From assembly GCA_019787685.1 (NCBI GenBank), contig JAHNUO010000003.1, positions 1,860,001 through 1,924,000 on the forward strand: a DNA stretch of 64,000 nt, given 5' to 3'. Below the pieces are notes generated by a model. That model did not search any database. It was not told the origin of the DNA and worked only from the letters and a program-made list of their open reading frames with translations. Both the position numbers and the translations under genes were made by a program. The first letter of the stretch is position 1; the number at the start of each line of letters is the position of its first letter. The stretch is from Chiua virens. Its lineage: Eukaryota > Basidiomycota > Agaricomycetes > Boletales > Boletaceae. Below are positions 11,960 through 22,609 of this stretch, one piece after another.

Positions 11960-12677
11960 TTATTGGCAGGGGAACCCGGACGCTTGGACTGCTCTTTTAA
12001 TGCAAGAGAACCTGGAAATGGCCAGGTGGCCTGGGTTGGAGAAGATACTCTGGGAGTCGTCCCAAACTCGTCGGGTCCCTTTTCGATAGTTCAATTCTGC
12101 TGTCATAGCTGTGTAGCGACGACGCAAGAGGATAGCTGCAGCTATAGAAAGCATGAGCAGGATAACGCGAGATACAAGTGCTAGCGCAGCTGAGAGAAGG
12201 TGAGGGCTCATCGAAATCAGAGCAGAGATGAGTTCTGTGAAGACATCTCAAGTCAGGACGTTGCCGGGGAGTCAAAAGAACGTACCACAGACCACCAGGA
12301 GGGCAGCCAGTGAGAGGAAGTATCTGAGGAAGGGAGGGGGGAATGCAGGGAACTGAGGGGATGAACTGAGCGCATATATAGAAACTCCAGACACTAGAAG
12401 AAAGACTCAGTGCGAGGGAGTGATGCAGCGGGAAGTCAAGCTTACGTGTGCCATATAAAAGATTCGTGAACGCCTTGGCCACGACTCTGAGAGGTTCGCC
12501 GCTGGCGGCACTCAGAGCCGTCCCGCCGGCCACGGCAGGTAATATGGCGAGAAGGACAAAGATTGCGCGTTTTGCGGGGGCAGACCTGGTAGAGTGCCAG
12601 TCGTAGGCTAATAGACCCAGGGAAATGAGCGGGATGGGGAGGAAAAGGGTGGACGCGACGACGTCCGAAGACGTCAT
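11960..12677 (-). CDS. Small multi-pass membrane protein, 204 aa, three exons
   Basis: Splicing 12677-12446, 12393-12286 and 12234-11960 (introns of 52 and 51 nt, both GT-AG) gives a continuous 204-residue frame; exon lengths sum to a multiple of three, which supports the model. Four hydrophobic segments are visible: STLFLPIPLISLGLLAY, AIFVLLAILPAVAGGTAL, YFLSLAALLVVCELISALIS and LSAALALVSRVILLMLSIAAA. The last is followed by a basic stop-transfer patch LRRRY and a short cytosolic tail. I started at MTSSDVV because the longer upstream frame (Met near 12845) adds only a low-complexity basic leader. The function is unknown; it looks like a fungus-specific tetraspan protein of an internal or plasma membrane. 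Confidence 0.65.
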
Positions 12678-12845
12678 GGCGAGGGAGAAGAAACGAGCGA
12701 CGAACAAAGGAGTGTGGGTGGAGAAGGAGAGAGAGCGATTGGGGGAGCGAGAAAGATTCTGGGGGAAGTCGTAGCTATAGGGAACACGTTTGGAATTTGG
12801 ATTGCTGATTCTGCCCGACGTCTTAGAAGACGACAAGTCACTCAC

Positions 12846-15800
12846 TCATCCACACGTCTCATCCTACTCCCCGCTGTCAATCATATACATCCATCCATAG
12901 GAAACATCATGTCATATGCGGAACAGCGTATACGTCAAATGAAGGACATAGCATACTATCTGAATCCAGACGAGTCACCTCACGAGAAAACAGGCGCACA
13001 TACTCACTTTTAAATGGACACCGTGTCCAAGCGGTCGTCTGGATCGTTCCACTGATGAGTCGGTAGAGCAATATTATCCTCATAAGAGAAGCAAGTCTAT
13101 AAATATGCAACAGCTTACTTGCCTAGACTTCGTGTGCACAATAACCGGAATAAAATCGTCGCATGTATCTTCGGTCTTGTGTCAATCCGGAATTTATTTG
13201 CGGTGGGGACACTTTTCTTGTGCCATGGCACGTAATTATCGTCCTCTTTACATTCTTTGATAGATCCTAATAGGCGCTAGGCAGTCAGTCTGCCACACCA
13301 CAATCCTGCCATCATTATAACGTCTCATGACGCACGTTGTAGATTGAATGCGGCAGGCACCAAGAAAACTACGCAGTCAAGACCAAGGGAAAAAAGAATA
13401 GAAAAATGCTGCCAACCTGAACCGCTGAGGCACAAGGAAAGGGAGAAATACCATATGACCTTCGGTACAACGCTGGATTCCGCCCCAAGGGGGTCAAGGA
13501 AAACCCCGTGTAGAAACGCGATACGAGGCGAGCCGAACTCGAGTCTATGTCGCGTCCAAACCACCATCTTGAAGTCCCAACCAACAGTTGAAGCCCGCGA
13601 TGACCTGGAGGCGTGACCACCTCACCTCGGAGACGTCCCGACTTTCCCAACATCGCCTTGAATACCTCGCTAGACGAAAAAAGTCATAGTCACCTCCCAA
13701 AGGCAGCGTCCACGGGCATATCCCGACGTCGCGAAAGGTCACCGAACCCTGTGAGGAAGGATCGCTATGGTCGTCTCAAACAGACCCCATTGAACACATC
13801 CTTGCATCGGTTCGCAAGCCTGTTACCGGTGAGCCAGATCGATGTTGTTGGTACATATAGGTGACTGATCCAGTCATGCTCACAGTTGGCACTAGGTCAA
13901 AGGATCGAAAGAACAAAAAGCGTTCATAGTGAGTCAAAGTGACGCTGATAGACTAGTAGTAATAGTGGTTAGAAGTTGAACGTTGAACATTGAGGTACAC
14001 GAATCGTTGTCACGATCGGAGTTTGAGGCTGAACAAATTTGCGAGACGATCCAACTTTGATCACGTCCGTCCAACTTAGGCCCTGCAGCAGGTGTTGATA
14101 TGTTCACTCTGCGTGTGTAGGGTATTTCAAGGAAAAATCAATCACAGAAGTCATGCGTTATTCACGCAGTGTTGTCCGCTAGAGGGAAATCCGCCCTGCG
14201 CTTCCCGTCAAGCTCGGAACCTAGTAATGTTGGCCGGCGTCTCGCCTTGTTTTTACAAAATGGCGGCTCTCATCACTTACATTCGTCTAGTGTGGGGCCA
14301 GCCCCCCGTTATGCACAACATAAACTTGAGCGTAGGCCCAGGTAGAAGGATGTATGCAGATGCGGGTGCCCTCTGGCGTACCTGGAGTGATTCAGCATCG
14401 AGCCTATCAGTTCACTTTGCCCACTCAATGGTGGTGGAGTCCCTGAATCCCCTACACGCCCACCTTCTATGTAGGGTAAACTCCGGGTCTATAGGGAGGA
14501 CGAGGTGTACGAGAACTGTAACCTGAGATACGTATCATGACAGACTTGAGTGGCTCACCTCAGCCGTCGCACGATCAGAGTACTACAGGACTAGTGAGGT
14601 AACCGGTACTCCAAGTGATATATATATGCTAGTAAGATGACAAGGTCACCTGACGTCTGACGACACTCACACAGAGGACAAAGTGAACTAATAAACGTTC
14701 GAGATAAGTTATCATATCGGCTGCGGCGCATGCTTGCCGCAAGTTGCAACAGGGTTCACCTAGGTCGATATTGATCCAGACGCGCGCAGAGGAAAGGATG
14801 ACAGTCAACCATCTGACTCCGGCTGTCTCAGTTTCCTTCAATTATCCATGGCCGGTTTACTGGAGTTTTGCTGGTGGACCAACGTCGCTTCCGTCTGCTG
14901 TCAACGCGCTTTGTCACGCAGGAGCGTACCAGTATCAGCTTGGTCCTGCAGCGCGTTTTGAGCTTGCGCTCTTGCACGCCCTTGTTCTTCCCAGAAAATC
15001 AGCAGTTTCTGTTGATATCGCTACGAGGACCTGACCGCGCGTATGACGTCCCCCTCCTTTGGGATTTCATCCGCCGGGAAGAAGAACGGCAGTGAAGCAG
15101 CTGGATCGAGAGGGTCTCGTTCGTCCCCGTAAGTTATGCACTGTCCACGTCAGCGATGGCAACGATAGGAGCCGACCGTCGGGATGGTATTTTCTCGGCA
15201 CCGTCGTCGTCTAATGATGACTCTCTTCGTCCTCAGAAGGAGAATTTTCGGCTATCCTAACTGGCTTCCGCTGGCGTATAATCAAACGACAAACGACAAA
15301 CGACGACGACAACAAACCTCGCCGGCTCTCACTTTTTCTGGCACTAAAATGGCAGAGTATGAAATGGGGGGATTGATTGGGATCGTTAGTGACATGATTG
15401 TTATTGAGGTGAGATTTCAACGAATAATTCAGAAGACGTGTACTGAAGCCCGGTACTTCTGCACATGTGCTCTTGGGATCCAGGTTCCCACCGAAATTTG
15501 CAGACTGACTCCGATCTCAGGTAGAACGTTGCCTAGAACGGTACCCGTGAAACAAAGTAAGTACTCGTGGCATGGATGACGGGAGATACCGCACCTCCAT
15601 GGGGATCGCCAATGTTGATGAAACCACGCCGGTACTAGTGTTCCCGAGTTTACAAGGTTTGAGCCTAGCCGCATGTAACAAACTTATTTTGGAGTGCCCG
15701 ACCAAATAAACGCGATTCGTGGTGATAAGGCGTGGATAATAGCACGAGGTCTCTGTCAAAGGTGTGGTGGATATGAACTCTGTCATAATACGGCTCTAAT

Positions 15801-16925
15801 CGTCGACTTAGCCGTATCGAGTTCTCTATAGATCTTTCGCCTTTTACGTCTGGGCTACACATCTTGATTTAATGACGTATCTGATAAAGCAAGCCTTCAT
15901 GACTTGCTTTCCGCCCAGACAGCCTAGTAACCCGTGTCAGGTGAGAAACGGATCACTCTCCAGCTATGACCGATGATATATCATCAAAGGTACCTATATA
16001 GGGTGAGATCGGAAAAAGAGCGGCGAGGAATGACACAAATTGGTGTAGCACGTGTGTGGCAGCTTCAGACAGATGGTCAAGCAAGCAAGACGGATAATAA
16101 TAATGTCACTGACACTGTAACGGTGCGACGCTCTCGTTGTAATGTTATAATTGACGCACGGCAACAACTATAGGTATCTTCACAAGCGACATTCGACACA
16201 CAGGTCGGGATACAATTCACGAGAGCATGCTGAAAACGATCCTGCAGTAAGTATTAAACAACGACGCCCCACCCGCAACAGGTACTCGCGTAAGTGAATA
16301 GTTTCTATAGTATCACCTGACAGGTGTCCAGGGTGACAAACTACGGTGTAGCACTCTTTTGCCGCGTTGCAGAGACTCGAGGCCCAGTTTTTGAAATAAC
16401 ACGGTGGCCGAACACGCGTCCAATGGACCCGTAGTGGACGAGATGCTATACCTAGAGGTGTTGTATCGGTAATGTTACGCACGGTGAGTGCATGTTGACT
16501 TGGTGGCAATCCAAGACTGCGGGGTAATGTGGATTTGACATGTTCCCTTTAGCACATGGCAGCGTACCATTGATTGGACGTCAGTCCAGGTATGGATCCA
16601 GGATATCAGAGTCTCCAGGCATCGGCGACGAATTTTGCCCGTGCGGGAAGTTCTGGTTCAATTTCACTTGTTCTGCTCGATGCGAAAGATTCTGTGTGGT
16701 GCGGCGAGCAAAAGTTTGAAGATACTTCGATAGTGCTAGTACAGGCAGTGTCCCGTCGGTGCGGATATCGGAAAAGGCCGAATCGGGTGAATGTCGCGTG
16801 GAGTTCTCTGCACGCGCTGGTTTGTCTTTGACTCTGTTCTTGCTCTGCTACGAGCCAGAAGCATCTTATCCCAATCTCCCTACACTCTCCATTTCGTTCC
16901 TTCATAGACCATTACTATATATCAA
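12846..16925. other. Gene-poor stretch upstream of SEY1
   Basis: About 4 kb without a supported gene. Open frames are short, overlap on both strands and show no recognisable domain or plausible splice chain. A short simple repeat of acaaacga/cgacgac type lies at about 15285-15320. The last few hundred bases before 16926 presumably hold the SEY1 promoter. Confidence 0.5.
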
Positions 16926-19900
16926 ATGTTCGACCCATCTAATTCTGAGCCAGCACCGCCGGCTTATGACAGTCCGCTCGCAAACGGCCCCGTGCTAGAG
17001 CCTATAACGAACTCGAAATCCGACTTGACTGCCGTGTCGGCATCGGGTCGAAAGCTCACCAGTCACATCCTCGAAGCTCCCTCGGAACGGATACAAATTA
17101 TCGACGACGACAAAAATTTCACGTGAGTGTTGGCTTTCAGTTCATGTAGACACATGGCAGGAGACCGTCGGGTTCTGTGACTCGCGCCGTCGACTCACAG
17201 GATTCATCTTTTTCAACGCTCCACATTCTAACTTGACTTGCTCAACAGTCCGGACCTGCCTGCTCAGATTGAACGATGGGGTCTTCGTGACGTCGGATTC
17301 AATTACAATATTGTCGCTGTCTTTGGGTCCCAGTCGACCGGAAAAAGTGTGTCGTCTTTTGTCTTCACGTGCCGCTGCCAGGGGGCGCGTGTTTGTATTT
17401 CGCCGTATGCTTACACTCGGGATTTCGTAGGTACTCTTCTGAACCGATTATTCGGGACTACGTTCGATGTCATGGACGAGACGAAACGACAGCAAACGAC
17501 TAAGGGTGAGTTTGTCCATGGACCGGTGGCAAAAACACGTTTCTGAGATTCGCCTCGCTCAAGGTATATGGATGTGCAGAGGGAAGGGAATGAGTGTCAT
17601 GGTCATGGACGTGGAAGGTACAGATGGTCGTGAACGAGGGGAGGACCAGGTTTGGCGAATGTCTTATACCTCTTCATTATATGAATTGACACCACCACAG
17701 GACTTTGAGCGCAAATCTGCCCTCTTTTCCCTTGCTTCTTCGGAGGTTATGATTATCAATTTGTGGGAGCACCAAGTCGGTCTTTATCAAGGGGCTAACA
17801 TGGGCCTGCTCAAGACCGTCTTCGAAGTCAACTTGGGTTTGTTCGGGAAGAAAGTTCAAGAAGGTCCTCAATCACGGACACTTCTTCTGTTTGTCATTCG
17901 GGACCATCTTGGCGTGACACCTCTTTCCAATCTTCAAAACACACTTACTGCTGACCTCATGCGGATCTGGGATTCGCTGTCCAAGCCTGCTGGACTCGCA
18001 GAGGCTCAGCTCTCCGACTATTTTGATTTGGGGTTCACAGCTCTTCCGCACAAGATCTTGGCGGCGCAGCAATTCGAGGACGAAGTTGCGCGGCTGAGAG
18101 CGCGCTTCGGAAGCAAAAATTGCGAGGATTACGTTTTCAAGGATGTTTATCACAAGAGAATACCGGCAGATGGAGTGGCTGTTTATATGGAGAATATATG
18201 GGTATGTGCCCTGTGTCTCCACACCAATGATCACCGCCGATGGTATTCCTCAAACGATAGGAACAAGTCCAAACTAACAAAGATCTGGATTTGCCGACCC
18301 AGCAAGAACTCTTAGCGCAATTCCGTTGCGACGAGATCTCAGCTGCAGCACTCGTCGAGTTCAATGAACAAGCAAAATCTCAGAAGCGGCCTATTGAAGC
18401 CGGAAGGGTGGTTGAGAGGCTTGGTGGGTTGATGAAAAATTGGAGAGATCAAACACTGGGTGGGTGGTTTCCGCCGATACCCGTCCCTGTCGCGTGAAGT
18501 TTTTCTGACTACCCACGGACACAGCCCGTTATGATCGTGATGCCTCACGTTACCACCAAGGTGTATATTCCCGGAAACGTCTTGACCTGCACGCGATGAT
18601 CACGTCCACTCTTACGCCTCTGTTCCTTGGCCAACTCAAGAACCTACATAAGTCATGCCTGTCGGCATTCAAGTCCGCACTAAACGCTACTTTGAGTAGC
18701 GATGGGACAGACTATAACTTTGCAGAGGTTGTAGGCAAAGCAACGAGCGAATGTGAAGCTCGGTTCCAGGCGGGTGGCAGGGAAGCTTGCATCGAAGAGA
18801 TGGAATGGAATTGGGAGGACGAGTTAGCCTTGTTGAGAGAGGAGATTGGCAACATTGCAGAGGTCTTCAGGAAGGACGAGACCAAAAAGACGATCAATCT
18901 TATTGAGGTGAGGATTTAGGCCACGATGAATCATGGCATATTACTGATTGACTGTCGTCATGTAGAGGAACTTCAAGAAACAGATCTCGGAGCCTGTGGA
19001 CGTTGCTTTGAACAAGGCTACTCCTGACATGTGGGACAAGGTTTTGGGGACGTTCAAACAGTTATTGGAGAAGGCCGAGGGGTCATACCTGAAGAAGGCA
19101 AAGGGTGAGAGATGTTCTCTCTTGGCACATTGTTATGTTTGACGAGTTTTCACTAGCGTTCAATTGTACGGAAGAAGAGAACGCCAACGCATTGTCGTCG
19201 CTTCGGATACGCGCGTGGCTTGCTTTGCGTGGCAAGATTGACGAACTGACGGCGGATACCGCTATCCTTGGCAAGTTACGTATGCACTTTGAAGAACGTT
19301 TTAGATACGACGAGAGCGGCGTCCCTCGAGTGTGGCAGCCTGACGACGACATTGAGGGCGCGTTTCGGAAGGCTAAAGATGAGGTATAGTTTCACGTTTA
19401 ATGGTTTTGAAACGAGGGCTAAGATACCCGTAGACACTATCTCTAATTCCGCTCTTCTCAAAGATATCGCCTGTCGATCCCTCGCTTCAGTATATACTCC
19501 CGCCTTCACCTCCGGACGTGACTCCGACTGGAGAAGAGGATTTTGACTTTGCTTCCTCACTTGTCGTCCTCTCGGAATCCAAGCACCTCGATCTGACGGC
19601 GCGGTTCAGGCGGGATGCGGACGCATACTTTGTTGAAGCCAAGCGAAGCACTGTGTCGTCGATTGCGCAGGTACCTTATTGGATATACGGATTGATGGTG
19701 GTGCTTGGGTGGAACGAGGCCATGGTGGTGGTGTTTAACCCACTGTACTCTCTGATGCTTATCGCGATGGCCACCGCCGCGTAAGTGATGATATGGGGCT
19801 GTTCTGAGAAGCATGTGGTAAAATGATTGTCCACAGATATGCAATCGCCAAGTTGGGACTGACGGGACCTTTACTTGAGCTCTCGAAGACGATGGCCGGC

Positions 19901-20142
19901 GAGGTATGTGACGCGACTGTATGTGGATGTCATGGTGTTCGACATGTGTTTTTGAACAGGTGCAACAACAAGCGAAGAGCCGACTACGGGAATATTTTGC
20001 GGAACCGGTTCTAGAACAGCCAAATCGTGGGCATGCCGTGCGAGCGCGCCCGATGCAAGCGACGAACTCGACATCGACGGACCGTGTTGACGTTGACAGG
20101 GACGAGGATGAACCATTTGTGATTGGACGAGGCACGTTGTAG
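16926..20142 (+). CDS. SEY1: SEY1/RHD3 family dynamin-like GTPase
   Basis: ER membrane GTPase that fuses ER tubules; fungal Sey1 is the functional counterpart of atlastin. The start at 16926 gives [16 protein letters not shown]. The P-loop [10 protein letters not shown] is split by an intron inside the motif and continues TLLNRLFGT. Switch motifs follow ([23 protein letters not shown]), then the RD motif (FVIRDHLG). A long helical-bundle region comes next ([35 protein letters not shown]). Near the C-terminus are two membrane segments ([20 protein letters not shown] and [16 protein letters not shown]) and an amphipathic tail. About eleven introns of 50-100 nt are seen, and the stop is at 20140-20142. 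Domain order and residues match the family over its whole length, and no break was found. Confidence 0.93.
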
Positions 20143-20359
20143 AAATGCGTGGTCAATATTATATTGTTTGTCTCGGCAAAATGAGCTATCATAAATGTGA
20201 TAAGATAATGGATTGTGAGATTTGTTCGCACGGTGTAGATCTTCGATCCCCGAAGAACAAGAAGAGGTATTAAGTTATATCACTGACATGCATCGCCGCA
20301 CTCATTCATCCCGTCACTCCTTAAAACCGTCCGGTCATTTCTCCCCTGCCAGCAAAGAC

Positions 20360-21301
20360 ATGTCCTCTCTCCCTCTCCCTCTCCTCCACCCCATCGGCTC
20401 TCCACGAAAGCACCGCATAAAGCAGCGCACAGCCCTCGTCGCTCTCTTCTCCCTCCTCACCTCACATGCTACATCCTCTTCGTCGCCTACCCTCCTTCAC
20501 GTCCATCCGCACACATGTCCAAGACCGCCATTCCATACACTGTACAGAATGACAGCCACGGCACGGACACAAAGCAACGACGTCCCCCTGCCATCTCACA
20601 AGGCCCCACAGCTGCTCCCCGTGCGTCCACCACGTCCACCCATCTCCCTTTCCCAGACAGAGGAGCTTGCTGCCTCTCGCCGCGTTCATCGCCGCGCTCC
20701 CCCACAACGTCGTTCCGTCCTCTGTGGACCCGCACACCCCGCTCGACCCCCAGCTCATCCTCGATTTCGACCCCCGGAGCGAGTCGGCCAAGGAAGAGCT
20801 CGAGCGTGTCGTCGAGCAAGTTTGGTCCCGTTTCCCTGTCATTCTCTTCACAAAGGCACGTCTCGTTTCATTTTTTCTTTTTCTTCCGCTTCCATTGCGG
20901 TCTCCATGTCACCGCGTGTCCGATCGAGACTAACGTCGGCTGGTCCTTGCCTTTTTGTTTGTGGTCGGCATCTACAGCGTCATTCGTCGGATTCACGCGA
21001 AATACGTGCTATACTGTCGAATATGCGACTCAAACCCACCCCACTCGTCGTCGAAGCCGATCAGCGCGAAGACGCACAGATTCTGTTGCCCCTTTTGAAC
21101 CGATTAACACACGTGCCCACTTTGCCTGTTTTATTGATTGGTGGTCAACCGGTTGGTTCCGGTGCTTCTGATACCAAAGACCTCATGGGTGAAATTCGGA
21201 GACTGCATGAAAATGGCGAATTGGCTCGCAGCATACTCGAAGCGGGCGCTGTCGTCGTTCCTGAGAGGAAAAAGGGCAAGGGCAAGAACCCATCACGCTG
21301 A
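20360..21301 (+). CDS. Glutaredoxin-fold protein lacking the active-site cysteine
   Basis: The C-terminal exon (20978-21301) and the one before it (ending 20855) encode a glutaredoxin fold: RFPVILFTK, RHSSDSREIRAIL, PLVVEADQRED, then LPVLLIGGQPVG and EIRRLHENGEL. It aligns residue for residue with the glutaredoxin gene just downstream on the opposite strand, but the CPYS active site is replaced by SSDS, so dithiol/monothiol chemistry should be lost. The cis-Pro position (TLPVLLIGG) is kept. The intron 20856-20977 begins with GC (aaag|gcacgt) and ends ctacag; only this pair keeps the frame. The N-terminal exon boundaries (about 20360-20660) are uncertain; a hydrophobic stretch there may anchor it in the secretory pathway, like yeast Grx6/7. 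It converges on the paralogue. Confidence 0.7.
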   Translation: MSSLPLPLLHPIGSPRKHRIKQRTALVALFSLLTSHATSSSSPTLLHVHPHTCPRPPFHTLYRMTATARTQSNDVPLPSHKAPQLLPVRPPRPPISLSQTEELAASRRVHRRAPPQRRSVLCGPAHPARPPAHPRFRPPERVGQGRARACRRASLVPFPCHSLHKGTSRFIFSFSSASIAVSMSPRVRSRLTSAGPCLFVCGRHLQRHSSDSREIRAILSNMRLKPTPLVVEADQREDAQILLPLLNRLTHVPTLPVLLIGGQPVGSGASDTKDLMGEIRRLHENGELARSILEAGAVVVPERKKGKGKNPSR

Positions 21302-21636
21302 TGCAACTGAGCCAAGGTCTCGTCTGGTTACGGGAATTGATACATGATGCAATGGGAGAAGGAGGCGGCGTGGGCAGCTCCACCCGTACCATAATCATTA
21401 TACCTCACGAAATCAGACTGATACGTAGATATGCTACCACGATAACACAATTACTCCTTGTAGACACCTCAACCGGAACAATGTGGTGATATAGAAATCG
21501 CGAGGAGTCGCTTGCTAATACACGTTTAAATGTAGACTTCCAATTCTCGCATCGGGTCCGCCTCTTACGACAGCGTAGGGCGACGAGCTCGCATCAGTCC
21601 GGGTATGTACATACGATGAAGTCAGGGTAGGATACT

Positions 21637-22609
21637 TTACCGCCTTCCTAACTTTAGTCCCCCTTGTTCCAGCGCTGGCCGTAATCTGTCTTCTTCATGT
21701 AGCCGCATCAGGTCATCTGATCCGCCCAGAGAATGGCCGTTTAGAATCACGTTTGGGAACGTCGAGTGATGCGTCAGGCGCGTCAGCAATGTCTTGATGT
21801 GTGACGCGTCCGCTGGAAGAACAATCATCAATCAATCACCAAAGTCGGACCGAAATCCAGCACAATGACACACCTCGCAGATCGACCTCGATAATCTTTG
21901 GCGGGGGTGAAAGATTATACGTTTCGAGGAGCTTCTTGGCGCGTTTCGAGTACCTGCGAACACAGGCCATCGTCGTTCCGTCAGTTCAGGCTGTAAAGCT
22001 GCAGGCTGGGAGTGCGCATCGAGCCGTTACTCACGGACAATACGACTGTCGAGGAATCGATCACGTTTGAACGGTAAGCGACCAAGCGTGCGTGGGATCA
22101 GAAAAAGAAATGTGACACACCTTGGAGAACACGACGAGGGGGTATTCTGTTCTCAACACCCTCAGCCGCCCCGTCCACCCGTCCTCAACCGCCGACATCA
22201 TCCGACCATGCACAAGTTCGCGGGTCTTGGTGATCGAGCCCAGGGCGTACCATGCCAACTCGACGGATTGGTCCGGAACGACGGTACTACCTCCGAAGTG
22301 GTATCATCTCCGATGCTGAGCCCCGGGTTATCACCCTCGCTAGGGACGGGGATCACGGAGGCCGCCAACACCTAGTTTCCCGTCCATGGCTGTGTCTGGG
22401 TCTCCTGGCGCGCGAACGACCCGGGCGGATTCGTCGGGCGAGGTGACAAAGTGCAGAAGACCAAAGATTTCATCGGGGAGTTTGGTGGATGGGGAGGTGG
22501 TGAAGAAATTGGAGATGGGTCTGTGTGTGCCGGCGAGGTAGAGGAAGACGAGGAAGAGGACAGGGATGGCGAGGATGACGAGGAAGAGTCGTCGTGGATG
22601 GGAGGGCAT
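21637..22609 (-). CDS. Membrane-anchored monothiol glutaredoxin (Grx6/7 type), five exons
   Basis: Exons 22609-22372, 22290-22121, 22035-22045, 21953-21874 and 21812-21637 join into exactly 224 codons plus stop. The N-terminus is a signal anchor (LFLVILAIPVLFLVFLYLAG), expected to place the enzyme in the Golgi/ER lumen as a type II protein like yeast Grx6 and Grx7. The catalytic domain reads YPLVVFSK-SYCPYSKRAKKLL, with a CPYS active site, IIEVDLR, TFPNVILNG (cis-Pro region) and GGSDDLMRLHEED (GSH-binding GG). It would reduce or transfer glutathione on secretory proteins; iron-sulphur binding is possible. The SYCP residues are encoded by an 11-nt micro-exon between introns of 75 and 81 nt. 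The intron after VVFSK sits at the same codon and phase as in the convergent paralogue. Confidence 0.88.

Noticed and set aside
12446..12845. Upstream start (Met near 12845) for the small membrane protein
   Set aside because: The extension is a low-complexity Ser/Arg leader in front of a clean membrane-protein start at 12677; the shorter model has balanced exons.
15184..15579. 131-codon plus-strand frame in the gene-poor region before SEY1
   Set aside because: No domain, no homology I recognise, and an equal-length frame on the other strand.
19557..20231. 224-codon minus-strand frame opposite the 3' end of SEY1
   Set aside because: It is fully antisense to conserved SEY1 exons, rich in His/Ser/Arg and has no motif.
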